Positions 56,475 to 63,663 of a stretch of 64,000 bases of DNA are shown here, piece after piece. A program made the translations under genes and the position numbers. Under the pieces are notes generated by a model that saw only the letters and a list, made by a program, of their open reading frames with translations, had not been told where the DNA came from and searched no databases. This DNA comes from an uncultured Bacillota bacterium. Lineage in GTDB: Bacteria; Bacillota_I; Bacilli_A; RFN20; CAG-288. Numbering within the stretch: position 1 is the first letter of the stretch; every line of letters starts with the position of its first letter. Location of the stretch: contig CASDVP010000008.1 of NCBI GenBank assembly GCA_949284445.1, positions 29,097 to 93,096 of the forward strand. The letters run 5' to 3'.

Positions 56475-56685
56475 CATGTCTGATACTCCGAAAGGGGTGT
56501 GCAGACATTTTTTCTTTTATACGATATATCGCATGTTTTCGGATTTTGCGCCGTGTAAGTGTATAGCCAATTTGCCGTGTAATAGTTAAATTTTTGAGAT
56601 ACGCTTACACGATGGGTGTGCACTCTTACACGCTTTGAAACACTTACACGGTACTTTGCACACCCCTAACAACGACAACTGCAAA
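56475..56685. repeat. Palindromic MITE-like element, copy A, with terminator-like left end
   Basis: The left end is a hairpin GTCTG/CAGAC followed by T's (56478-56513), able to terminate tRNA-His transcription. Inverted arms GGGGTGTGCA (56494-56503) and TGCACACCCC (56657-56666) enclose a second inverted pair CCGTGTAAGTGT (56551-56562) and ACACTTACACGG (56640-56651), with more GTGTAA/TTACAC units between. No coding capacity is present. Similar arms recur at 62616-62885. Confidence 0.55.
56478..56513 (+). terminator. Terminator-like hairpin after tRNA-His
   Basis: GTCTG (56478-56482) pairs with CAGAC (56502-56506), followed by a T-rich run (56508-56513). It is the left end of repeat copy A and has near-identical relatives at 63741 and, inverted, at 62787. 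Confidence 0.65.
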
Positions 56686-56985
56686 CCATATCTTTTTAAT
56701 AATGTTGATCATCTGGTTCATAATTGAATTAGGCGTTCTTTTATTTAATTCTTGGATTAGATATAGGGTTTTTTATTAAAATTGAAATTCCGAGTGAACA
56801 GGATGCTCATAAGGTCTTTGTTACAATATATGATAGTGTGATGAAATTAACAAAAAATAGTAGGTATTAAATATAAAATAGGCATGCAAATTTAAAATTG
56901 CTTATCTCGATTAAAAGTTGATTAAAAGCGCGTTTTTTTAGAATATTCATATTAAAAACAATATTATTTGAATATATTGATTGAA
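56686..56985. other. Gene-free spacer
   Basis: About 300 AT-rich bases between repeat copy A and the minus-strand lipoprotein stop. An open stretch without a start codon ends at a TAA near 56869 and may be debris of a former gene, but nothing recognisable is encoded. Confidence 0.4.
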
Positions 56986-57642
56986 CTATCGCATTGTTAC
57001 ATCTTCATCATCTTCTAACAAATTGCCATAGACACGAATTTCAGGATTTTTGATTGATAGTTTATGGTCTTTTTCATCATCCCATCTTTCGTAAATTTCA
57101 CCATCGATAGTGTAAAATTTTTCCGATGTTCCTGTTATAGAAATATTAAGATTACAGTTTGATATTATTTGATAATTATCATCAGAGTAAAAGTCGCTAT
57201 TATTGAAAAAATATATAATACATGAATCATTCAAAATTTGAAAAAGGTACAAATCAGCTTGTATATCAATATTGACATTAATTATTGCATCTTCTTCAAA
57301 ATAAGAATAACAGATTATAGCAAATGAGGTTAAAGACGCAACCTTCCATTCATCGTGTTCATATTTTACTTTACCATCAGTTATTATTTTATCATATCCA
57401 AATCTGCCAACAGTTCGAATTGGATGATTATTGATTGATTTAGGAATGGTGATATCGATAGTTATTTCACCATCATATTTATCCTCATGATAATAATATT
57501 CATCGACTTCATAACTATGACCTGGTATAACTCGTAAACTATAATTTGAATCAACAAAATGATCTTCTACATATATAGGTCCTTGACATGAGGTTAATAT
57601 TAGTGCTGGTAATAACATCAAAAGTAAGAAATTTCTTTTCAT
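56986..57642 (-). CDS. Putative lipoprotein of unknown function
   Basis: A 218-residue protein with a lipoprotein signal: MKRNFLLLMLLPALILTSC, Cys at residue 19. The mature part is rich in Asp, Tyr and Ile with beta-type alternation (EITIDITIPKSINNHPIRTVG), a pattern seen in leucine-rich-repeat-like or BspA-type secreted proteins (IPKSINNHPIRTVG), but repeats are too few to assign. It is a single gene with no clear ribosome-binding site and a TATAAT-like stretch upstream. Function unknown. Confidence 0.7.
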   Translation of the reverse strand: MKRNFLLLMLLPALILTSCQGPIYVEDHFVDSNYSLRVIPGHSYEVDEYYYHEDKYDGEITIDITIPKSINNHPIRTVGRFGYDKIITDGKVKYEHDEWKVASLTSFAIICYSYFEEDAIINVNIDIQADLYLFQILNDSCIIYFFNNSDFYSDDNYQIISNCNLNISITGTSEKFYTIDGEIYERWDDEKDHKLSIKNPEIRVYGNLLEDDEDVTMR

Positions 57643-57687
57643 ATTATAATTATAACAAAATGTAAAAAGATTTTATATATATTGATC

Positions 57688-57724
57688 GACCATCGGGTTC
57701 TTAATGAGCTAGATGGTCTTTTTT
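57688..57724 (+). terminator. Orphan Rho-independent terminator upstream of the phage fragment
   Basis: GACCATC (57688-57694) and GATGGTC (57712-57718) pair perfectly and are followed by T6. On the plus strand no gene precedes it, so it probably belongs to a transcription unit lost when the fragment was acquired. Confidence 0.75.
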
Positions 57725-57849
57725 ATTTGCCTCAAAAATATTTTTAAACTTTTTTTCAAGAACCACCCTCGCAAAATGGCCTCCAAATCTCCATATGGTG
57801 AGAAGGGTAGTGTTCGCTCTTCTCTAGAAACTATAAGGAGGAAAAAGTT

Positions 57850-58044
57850 ATGAAACACAAATTAAGAATCGGCGTTTCTAAAGTATCTCCTAAGAACAGA
57901 GTGGTTACCTACAAGAAAGTATCACCAGAAGCAAAAGTCAAAGATGTAATTGGTGATGCAAGTAAGGTAGCCATCATCGTTCCTGGGGATTCCGTTAAAA
58001 GCGTCACAATCGAAGAAACCAAGGAGGGCCAATATGGAAAGTAA
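57850..58044 (+). CDS. Small phage-type protein of unknown function
   Basis: A 64-residue basic protein (MKHKLRIGVSKVSPKNRVVTY...) ending in EETKEGQYGK. I do not recognise a named family. AAGGAGG lies just before the ATG. It is followed, with 11 bp overlap, by a 40-residue gene and then an HNH nuclease gene. Such runs of tiny genes ending in HNH stand just before cos and the terminase genes in many tailed phages, so a phage origin is inferred. Confidence 0.6.
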   Translation: MKHKLRIGVSKVSPKNRVVTYKKVSPEAKVKDVIGDASKVAIIVPGDSVKSVTIEETKEGQYGK

Positions 58045-58156
58045 GGAAGAAAGACTTCTAAGAGCCATCTTTGGAAATGAGCCACAGGCAAAGGCTATCA
58101 AGTTTTCTATGAATCTAGATGATTTAACAGTCGATGTAAGCATTGGCACAAGGTGA
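58034..58156 (+). CDS. 40-residue phage-type protein
   Basis: A short gene (MESKEERLLRAIFGNEPQ...) with a strong AAGGAGG at 58021-58027, overlapping the preceding gene by 11 bp and the HNH gene by 4 bp (GTGA). Coupled overlaps on both sides support that it is translated. No family is recognised. Confidence 0.6.
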   Translation: MESKEERLLRAIFGNEPQAKAIKFSMNLDDLTVDVSIGTR

Positions 58157-58410
58157 GGGAAGAGGTTATCCTTAGGGCAAAAGGGAGATGCGAGATCTGC
58201 GGAAAGCCCGGGACGGAGGTCCACCATAAGATACATTTGACGCTTGATAACCTAGATGATCCATTAATCTCGCTTAATAAAGATAACCTTCTCTTACTTT
58301 GCAAAGATTGCCATAACAAGATGCACGGTCGCTTCAATGGCAAAATTCAAAAATACAAATGGAACGAAGACGGTGACTTAATCGAAGTTAGGGAGGAAAA
58401 CAATAGATGA
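58153..58410 (+). CDS. HNH endonuclease (phage type)
   Basis: An 85-residue HNH protein starting at GTG 58153. Zinc cysteines C13/C16 (CEICGKPG) and C50/C53 (CKDC), the EVHHKIHL motif with H24/H25, the Asn in NKDNLLLLC and the final His in CHNKMHG are all present, so it should be active. Small HNH proteins of this type lie next to the terminase genes in cos phages and help DNA packaging. Here the terminase is missing; a membrane-protein gene overlaps its end by 4 bp instead. Confidence 0.85.
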   Translation: MREEVILRAKGRCEICGKPGTEVHHKIHLTLDNLDDPLISLNKDNLLLLCKDCHNKMHGRFNGKIQKYKWNEDGDLIEVREENNR

Positions 58411-58793
58411 AGAAAGCACTTTTTTATTTGGTCCAATGGACTTGGGGATTCATCCAAAACCTTATAGGCTTGTTTCTCTTTTTGTGTTTGGTAAATAGAA
58501 GGCATAGGACATTCCACGGGGCGGTAATCACCACTTGGAAGCTAGGGAGTTCTCTTAGCCTAGGGATGTTCATCTTCACGGCTAGACCTTATGACTTAAG
58601 ACTTATCCAACACGAATACGGACACACGGTTCAATCGCTTATTTTAGGACCACTTTGGTTATTCGTGATTGGTTTGCCTAGTCTTATTTGGTGTGGATGT
58701 TTTGCTAAGTATATGGAGAAGCATGGCGTGGATTATTATTCTTTCTATACTGAGCCTTGGGCGAATAGACTCGGAAAAATTGTAGAAAAATGA
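58407..58793 (+). CDS. Membrane protein with HEYGH metalloprotease-like motif
   Basis: A 128-residue protein with two or three hydrophobic helices (about residues 8-29, 48-58, 80-98). Between them is QHEYGHTVQSL, an HExxH zinc site (H69, E70, H73). It could be a small integral membrane metalloprotease or a degenerate relative. It is coupled to the HNH gene by a 4 bp overlap though its function is unrelated to packaging, so it may be a lysogenic-cargo gene. I do not know a named family for it. Confidence 0.65.
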   Translation: MKKALFYLVQWTWGFIQNLIGLFLFLCLVNRRHRTFHGAVITTWKLGSSLSLGMFIFTARPYDLRLIQHEYGHTVQSLILGPLWLFVIGLPSLIWCGCFAKYMEKHGVDYYSFYTEPWANRLGKIVEK

Positions 58794-58863
58794 GGCTTGT
58801 TATGAAAATGAGGCTATAATAATTGTAATGACACCAATTTGCCGCTGAAAGAAGGAAAAATAA

Positions 58864-60225
58864 ATGAAATTCAAAAAGCTGTTTTTATTAGCTTTAGGTG
58901 CTGCATTTCTTTTAACAAGTGCTGGTAAGCCTATAGTCACTGCCAATGAAATTGGCGAAATCAAAGAAAATGTTACTCAGCAAGTTATGCGTCTTGCAAA
59001 CCTAGCAAGTGACGAAGAAGAAACTGAAGATCCTGAAGAGATTTTTAGTAGGGCAATTGAAGATTATAAAGAAGAGTTTGATGATTATATTAATATAACT
59101 GCTTTAAATGTAGAACTAAAAGAACTTGTTACATTACCAAATTTTGATATTGATTGCATTGCACCAACATACGCCGAAATTATGAACGAGTACCAAATTA
59201 ACTTAGAAGCATCTCTTACTCCTATTCAACTTGAAAAATATGATTTGTTAAGACAAAGAGATTATAATTTTGATAAGTATGTTGCTTTAAATCAAAACAA
59301 ATATACAGATTTAAATGTTTCTACGAAATATAATCACGCGGTTACTACTGCTGTAGTTACTAAGGCTTTAGTTGGAATCTTAAATGGTGCTGGGGTAGCA
59401 CACGCAGCAATTACTGCCTTTGTCAAAGCTGTTGAAGCTTTAGCTACTGCTATTTCTGCATCATGGATTCCTTTCATTGGATGGGCACTTGCTGTTGCCA
59501 TAGCGGTTGGTGCGTTAATTGCTATAACGGCAATCATTGTTCAATATTGGGACGAGATTTGTTCCGTTATCAATGATATAAAGAATTGGTTACTCCAACA
59601 ATTTAATGCTTTTGCTGATTTAATTAATTCTTATTTTGGTGATGCTATTGCTCAAGGTGAAGAATCTACTGTTGCAGAAAGACAAACAATAGCTGGCAAA
59701 GAGATAACTTGGATTGATGCTAATATGACTCGTGATGTAGCAATTTCCATTGCAACTGATTTAAGAAGGAATAGTAATGATGTTTTATTAATGAAGAATA
59801 TATCTTTTCCAAGAAAAAATGAAATGAATTGGTGGATACCTACAGAATACGTTAATGTTGACTTTGTTATAGAGAATAAGCTTTGCGAAGCTCCGTATTA
59901 TTTCAGAACTTATACTTGGTACAATAGTACTGCTAAACGAATGCTATATGAAAGTGCACCATCATATTCAAATTATGGTGGATATGGATATAAAAATTTA
60001 GTTTACGACAAGTTTACAAGCATGACACGTGCCGTTTATGGTTGGAATCATTATCATGTTGGAATGTATAATCCAACCACAGGCAAATTTAAGCGTTACA
60101 GTCCTGTAAAAGATAGTAACGGAAATGAACTTCCTTGTATGCATTCAGTTCATTCATTCTTTGGACTAACATATATTAGTTTGCCTAATGATCAAGGCTT
60201 TGTTTCTTATCCAGCAAATCCATAA
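58864..60225 (+). CDS. Large secreted protein, possible toxin-like exoprotein
   Basis: A 453-residue protein with a signal peptide (MKFKKLFLLALGAAFLLTSAG; cleavage near residue 27). An acidic segment follows, then a long Ala/Val/Ile-rich hydrophobic region (~160-225) able to insert in membranes, and a C-terminal domain rich in aromatic residues with WNHYHVGMYNPTTGKF and HSVHSFFGLTYI. The paired His motifs recall toxin domains at the ends of polymorphic toxins, but I cannot name the family. AAGGA precedes the ATG and TATAAT (58815-58820) may be its -10. A small gene follows 19 bp later and shares its terminator. Confidence 0.65.
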   Translation: MKFKKLFLLALGAAFLLTSAGKPIVTANEIGEIKENVTQQVMRLANLASDEEETEDPEEIFSRAIEDYKEEFDDYINITALNVELKELVTLPNFDIDCIAPTYAEIMNEYQINLEASLTPIQLEKYDLLRQRDYNFDKYVALNQNKYTDLNVSTKYNHAVTTAVVTKALVGILNGAGVAHAAITAFVKAVEALATAISASWIPFIGWALAVAIAVGALIAITAIIVQYWDEICSVINDIKNWLLQQFNAFADLINSYFGDAIAQGEESTVAERQTIAGKEITWIDANMTRDVAISIATDLRRNSNDVLLMKNISFPRKNEMNWWIPTEYVNVDFVIENKLCEAPYYFRTYTWYNSTAKRMLYESAPSYSNYGGYGYKNLVYDKFTSMTRAVYGWNHYHVGMYNPTTGKFKRYSPVKDSNGNELPCMHSVHSFFGLTYISLPNDQGFVSYPANP

Positions 60226-60244
60226 AATTTAGAGGGCATAAACA

Positions 60245-60595
60245 ATGTTTAAAGTTGGAGATTTTGTAGCTTTAAATCGAAAACCATTCTCAGATTTTAT
60301 AGTAACTAGAATATATGACAATGATTTTATGGCAGTTGGAACTTACGATGTGTTAGATGGAATGATATTTAATGAGTACAAAGTAAAACAAAAATATTTT
60401 AAATTAATTGATTTTAATTTATCTATTGTAGATGGGATGACATACAAGCAGTTTCTCGATGATTTGATAGGAGAATATTTTGTTAAAGATAGAAATGATA
60501 ATCTAAAACTATTATTCACTGAAGATTCGAGAGATGGAATTAGTCCAACTTATGGCTTACCTATAAGTGAATTTGGATTTACTGCCCTTGAATAG
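60245..60595 (+). CDS. Small soluble protein downstream of the secreted protein, possible immunity partner
   Basis: A 116-residue acidic protein without a signal peptide. It opens with FKVGDFVALNRKPFSDFIVTRIY, a small beta-barrel-like start similar in style to DUF4926-type proteins at 62921 and 63140. It lies 19 bp behind the secreted protein gene and has AGAGGG before the ATG. The arrangement large secreted protein plus small cytosolic protein is that of toxin and immunity genes, but this is inference from order alone. Confidence 0.6.
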   Translation: MFKVGDFVALNRKPFSDFIVTRIYDNDFMAVGTYDVLDGMIFNEYKVKQKYFKLIDFNLSIVDGMTYKQFLDDLIGEYFVKDRNDNLKLLFTEDSRDGISPTYGLPISEFGFTALE

Positions 60596-60635
60596 GAATA
60601 AATTGCTTTTTATTTTGTTACTTTTATTTAGAAAG

Positions 60636-60660
60636 ACCACTTGAAATATTGTGGTTTTTT
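60636..60660 (+). terminator. Rho-independent terminator of the secreted-protein pair
   Basis: ACCAC (60636-60640) and GTGGT (60651-60655) followed by T6-7, 40 bp after the small gene. Confidence 0.7.
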
Positions 60661-60663
60661 GAC

Positions 60664-60735
60664 TTCTGCCCCCTCCCTAAGTATCTAAAAATATCGCTTG
60701 GGTACCGCACGAGGGGGACTCACGAAAAATACGGG
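60664..60735. other. GC-rich phage cos-like block
   Basis: An isolated GC-rich island in an AT-rich region with CCCCCTC (60669-60675) and GAGGGGG (60711-60717) as inverted arms and TTGGGTACCGCACGAGG between. GC-rich sites of this sort lie between HNH and terminase small-subunit genes at phage cos ends. Here it is 2.25 kb from the HNH gene. Identification as cos is inference. Confidence 0.35.
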
Positions 60736-60794
60736 TCAAATATTTTGGAATTCTAGAAAATTAGAAAAATGATAAAAAAGCGGTTACATATATC

Positions 60795-60834
60795 TTGACA
60801 GATTGACTTATATGTGCATTGAATTCTATTTATA
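60795..60834 (+). promoter_or_regulatory. Possible promoter of the broken lipoprotein gene
   Basis: TTGACA (60795-60800) and TTGACT (60803-60808) are overlapping candidate -35 boxes; TATTTA (60827-60832) lies 18 bp after the second. The ATG follows at 60863. Confidence 0.35.
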
Positions 60835-60862
60835 TTTTTGTTGAATTATTTATGATCACAAA

Positions 60863-61484
60863 ATGAAAATGAAGAAAATTATTATTATTATAACTTCATT
60901 GTTATTAAGTATCTTTGTAGTCACTGGATGCTCTAATGGCGACATTGAATCTGAGTTTGTAGAATCTGGGTTTTCATATAATAGTGAAACCGATGAAATT
61001 AGCCCTTGGCTTTCAACAGCTGTTAAAGCCAAAAAGAAACAAGAAGAAAAAGCAAAATTGACAGCTTATGCGGGATATCACACTGGATTTGTTGATAAGT
61101 GGAATAGCTTTTTAACTAAGCCTGATTATGAAAGAGTTGTACTTCAAAGATGTATAAGAGATCAAATAGGAAATGAAATTTCAAATGCGTATTTTGATTT
61201 GCCTGACTTTTTTGATGAAAGTAAATATTTAGTAACTGAAATAGAAAAAAAACAGTTCGTCAACTAATAAGTTTGTATTTAAATGTGAGGATCTAATTCC
61301 TCTTGATGAAATAACTATTGAACGAGGCTATGTTTGTTATAAAATTTGCCTTCTAGATGATGATAATCAGGTTATCAAAGAAAATTTAGGCATATTCGGT
61401 GCAATATCTATTAGCGCTTTGCATTTTAAAATAACAGAAAATCAAATAACATTTTCTTTATATGAAAGTGTCTTTAACGAATAA
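60863..61484 (+). pseudogene. Lipoprotein gene interrupted by a frameshift at an A8 tract
   Basis: The first part encodes a 134-residue product with lipobox FVVTGC (Cys near residue 23), then a charged helix (AVKAKKKQEEKAKL). After the run of eight A (61245-61252) the zero frame stops at TAA. One frame over, after removal of a single A, an uninterrupted frame continues from NSSSTNKFVFKCEDLI to a stop at 61482-61484, adding about 75 residues. Either a sequencing or assembly slip, a recent mutation, or slippage-controlled expression is possible. The secreted-protein gene with AGAAGGAG follows 18 bp later. Confidence 0.7.
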
Positions 61485-61502
61485 TAGAAGGAGACAATAT
61501 TT

Positions 61503-62696
61503 ATGAAACTAAAAATTAAATGTTTGGTCTTGTCATTAGCTACCCTCTTAATTGGAATGTAATTTAATTCTTCAAATAGTGGATTAAACAAGAAATATGA
61601 TAATTTTAACCAAGTTTTAAACTCTAAAAATTTATATCTTAACAACTCACAAGATGAGCACAGCACATTTAATGAACCATCATTTGATAGTAGACAGGTT
61701 TTATGTATTGATTCTGAAAAAACTATTGAAGGTGCTACTGAAACGTTTCATTTTACTAGCACAAGCAAAATTGATAATATCTCATCTACAGGGAAAATTG
61801 AGCTATCAAGTTTTGAAATTAACGAAGGAGAAATTGAATGTACGCTTTCTAACTTTCTCAACAATGAAAGTATTAATCTTCAGTTTTACGATGATAATAT
61901 TCTAGTTGATAATGTTACCATTTATTTTGCAAGCAATAATTTTGGTACTTTTTTCTCATCTTCTTTTTCTTTAGATACTGCGAAAAGGAACGCAGGTCAA
62001 ACACTTAATTATAATTTGATTAATGATGAAAATGTTTCAAACGAAAATGTTGAAATTGCTCCATTAGGTATAGGGGTAACTGGTAGTACTTCAGGTACGT
62101 TTAAATGGACAGATGATCAAGGAAATGTTCATCCATTAATAGGAGCCAAAGTTAAAATTACAATCGGAGGTAGTTGGTGGAGTTCTACTACCTATACAAA
62201 CCAAGAAGGTTACTATAGTTTTAGCTATAATGACATTTGGTATATTGGATCGGGAAAGCCTACAATTACGGTTTATGCAGATAATGGTGAATCAATCTTA
62301 GTATCAAATGGTGGAACTTATGCGATGTCTAAGGAAATGTCAGGAAGTAGTGGGAGTTTTTCTTGGTCTTATACTTTTTCACCAGTAACTGATGGCGACA
62401 TGGGAAAATCAATGATTATATTTCAAGCAGCCAAAAGTTTTGCTGATTATGCAAAATCCATGAATGGAGGACAACCTATAACTTCATGTACTTTTATATA
62501 TCCAGGCGATCCAAACTATGGATCATCCTACAATAGAAATGATGTTGTTACAATAACTAGTAAACCTCGTGACGATTCATCTTTACCAAATTCGTATTCA
62601 TCTTGGGATGTTATAGGGTGTGCAAGGGTGTGCAAAAAAAGGGGTTGCCGTGTAATAGTGCACACTTGCCGTTTCAAAGTGAGCCTAAAAAATTGA
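61503..62696 (+). pseudogene. Secreted (probable metalloprotease) gene with an internal stop and a 3' end replaced by a repeat
   Basis: ATG 61503 with AGAAGGAG starts a signal peptide (MKLKIKCLVLSLATLLIGM) that hits TAA at 61560-61562. The same frame then stays open for about 377 codons to 62694. It contains a carboxypeptidase-regulatory-like beta domain (LIGAKVKITIGGSWWS...TNQEGYYSF) and a stretch ending SKPRDDSSLPNSYSSWDVIG. In related secreted proteins SWDVI is followed by HEYGHH; here repeat copy B begins at 62616 and the zinc motif is lost. The last ~27 codons are repeat sequence. Confidence 0.65.
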
Positions 62697-62885
62697 TGAT
62701 TTTTGCCGATTTTTCTAAAATTTCATTTCACTATTACAACGGCGTAAATTTCTAAAAGTGACTATTTAAGCCTAAAAATGAAAAAAGTCTGCACACCCCT
62801 AGTCATCGACTAAGAATGTATTAGACATGTTGTTCTTTTATGCCTACGAATAACGCTTTTGATACTTTGCACACCATTACAACTG
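62616..62885. repeat. Palindromic MITE-like element, copy B
   Basis: It starts with two tandem GGGTGTGCA units (62616-62624, 62626-62634) and ends with CTTTGCACACC (62865-62875) plus ACAACTGCAA. Inside, GCCGTGTAATAGTG (62647-62660) and CACTATTACAACGGC (62729-62743) are inverted with one extra base. An inverted copy of the terminator-like repeat follows at 62781-62828. It occupies the otherwise gene-free stretch before the DUF4926-like genes and truncates the secreted-protein gene. Confidence 0.55.
62781..62828 (-). terminator. Inverted copy of the terminator-like repeat
   Basis: On the minus strand ATGTCT...GTGCAGAC is followed by T6. Compared with the copy at 56478 it carries an insertion that itself folds (TAGTC/GACTA). 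Oriented to end minus-strand transcription of the DUF4926-like genes. Confidence 0.5.
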
Positions 62886-62920
62886 CAACAACGTGGTAGA
62901 TTAATTTTAATGTGTTCAGA

Positions 62921-63121
62921 TTATGAAATATTATGTCTACTAAGTTCTATCTCATTTAACTCATATGTAACTACATCAATTGGATAATTATTCTTATTCC
63001 AAATTTCAACTTCACAGGCTAAACCATCGCTATAAAAGGATACAATACATCCTATAGTACCAATTGGATAGCCTTCCTTCTCAACTTGCGTTTTAACTAA
63101 GTCATACTCTTTAAATTTCAT
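62921..63121 (-). CDS. DUF4926-like protein, possible immunity gene 1
   Basis: A 66-residue protein, KEYDLVKTQVEKEGYPIGTIG then CEVEIW and VVTYELNEIEL, matching the small SH3-like DUF4926 pattern (kGxxGxVVxxY...YEVEF...). Such proteins commonly lie beside DUF6883 toxin-like domains. By eye it is about half identical to the next gene upstream (63140-63340), so the two are a tandem duplication. It starts 18 bp after that gene and has no clear ribosome-binding site. Confidence 0.7.
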   Translation of the reverse strand: MKFKEYDLVKTQVEKEGYPIGTIGCIVSFYSDGLACEVEIWNKNNYPIDVVTYELNEIELSRHNIS

Positions 63122-63139
63122 AATAAATATTGTTAAGCA

Positions 63140-63340
63140 TCATTCATTCGTGCGCTCTATAACTTCTAGTTCATCAAATTTATATGTAATAACATCTATT
63201 GGATAATTTGTTTCATCCCAAATTTCAACTTCGCAAACTGGAAACCCAGAATAAATTGAAACTACAACTCCTTTGCTTCCTTTTGGAAACCCTTGTTTAT
63301 CTACTAGTGTTCTTACAATATCTCTTTCTTGAATCTTCAT
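63140..63340 (-). CDS. DUF4926-like protein, possible immunity gene 2
   Basis: A 66-residue paralogue of the preceding entry (QERDIVRTLVDKQGFPKGSKG, CEVEIWDETNYPIDVITY). AAAGGA lies before its ATG. It begins 2 bp after the DUF6883-like toxin-domain gene, the usual order of toxin then immunity. Duplication of the immunity gene is a common trait of polymorphic toxin loci. The function is inferred from the family pairing. Confidence 0.72.
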   Translation of the reverse strand: MKIQERDIVRTLVDKQGFPKGSKGVVVSIYSGFPVCEVEIWDETNYPIDVITYKFDELEVIERTNE

Positions 63341-63342
63341 AT

Positions 63343-63663
63343 CTATTTTCCTTTCTTTTTAACATAATTTGTAACTAGCCTTGGGACCCCATTGCCATTC
63401 TTATCTATTTGATAAACAACTACAATTGGTTTTGTATTTCCATTTGGTCCCATAACATGAACTTCAAATTTATATTTAGTACCATAACTTGCATGTTCAA
63501 CACCTGTAAGTTTAGCTTTACCAGTATTAATTTGATTAGATATTTGATTAACTAAAGACTTATAATTAGTTTTATCATATCCTAGTGCGTTTTTATAAGC
63601 TATTGCCTTATCTTTACCACCTGATTCTTGGAGGGGTTGGGTGGCTTTTAATTTGCTCTGCAA
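63343..63663 (-). pseudogene. DUF6883-like toxin C-terminal domain, 5'-truncated
   Basis: The open frame begins at TTG 63663 right after a TGA, with no good ribosome-binding site. Its 106 residues fit the DUF6883 pattern: GGKDKAIAYKNALGYDKTNY, ASYGTKYKFEVHVMGPNGN, and the end VPRLVTNYVKKKGK. DUF6883 domains are found at the C-termini of large polymorphic toxins and beside DUF4926 genes. Here the delivery part is missing. A different frame just upstream (63614-63715) looks coding, so a larger gene may have decayed by frameshift. Confidence 0.65.

Noticed and set aside
56686..56985. A possible small gene ending near 56869
   Set aside because: The open stretch has no start codon or ribosome-binding site and no recognisable similarity; at most it is gene debris.
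57909..58343. Minus-strand frames opposite the small phage genes and HNH gene
   Set aside because: The plus-strand genes have strong ribosome-binding sites, coupled overlaps and a complete HNH motif; the opposite frames have none of these.
56475..62885. Integron-like attC sites suggested by the CACACCCCTAAC and nested inverted repeats
   Set aside because: The arms do not follow the attC RYYYAAC/GTTRRRY scheme, there is no integron integrase, and genes between them carry their own promoters and terminators.
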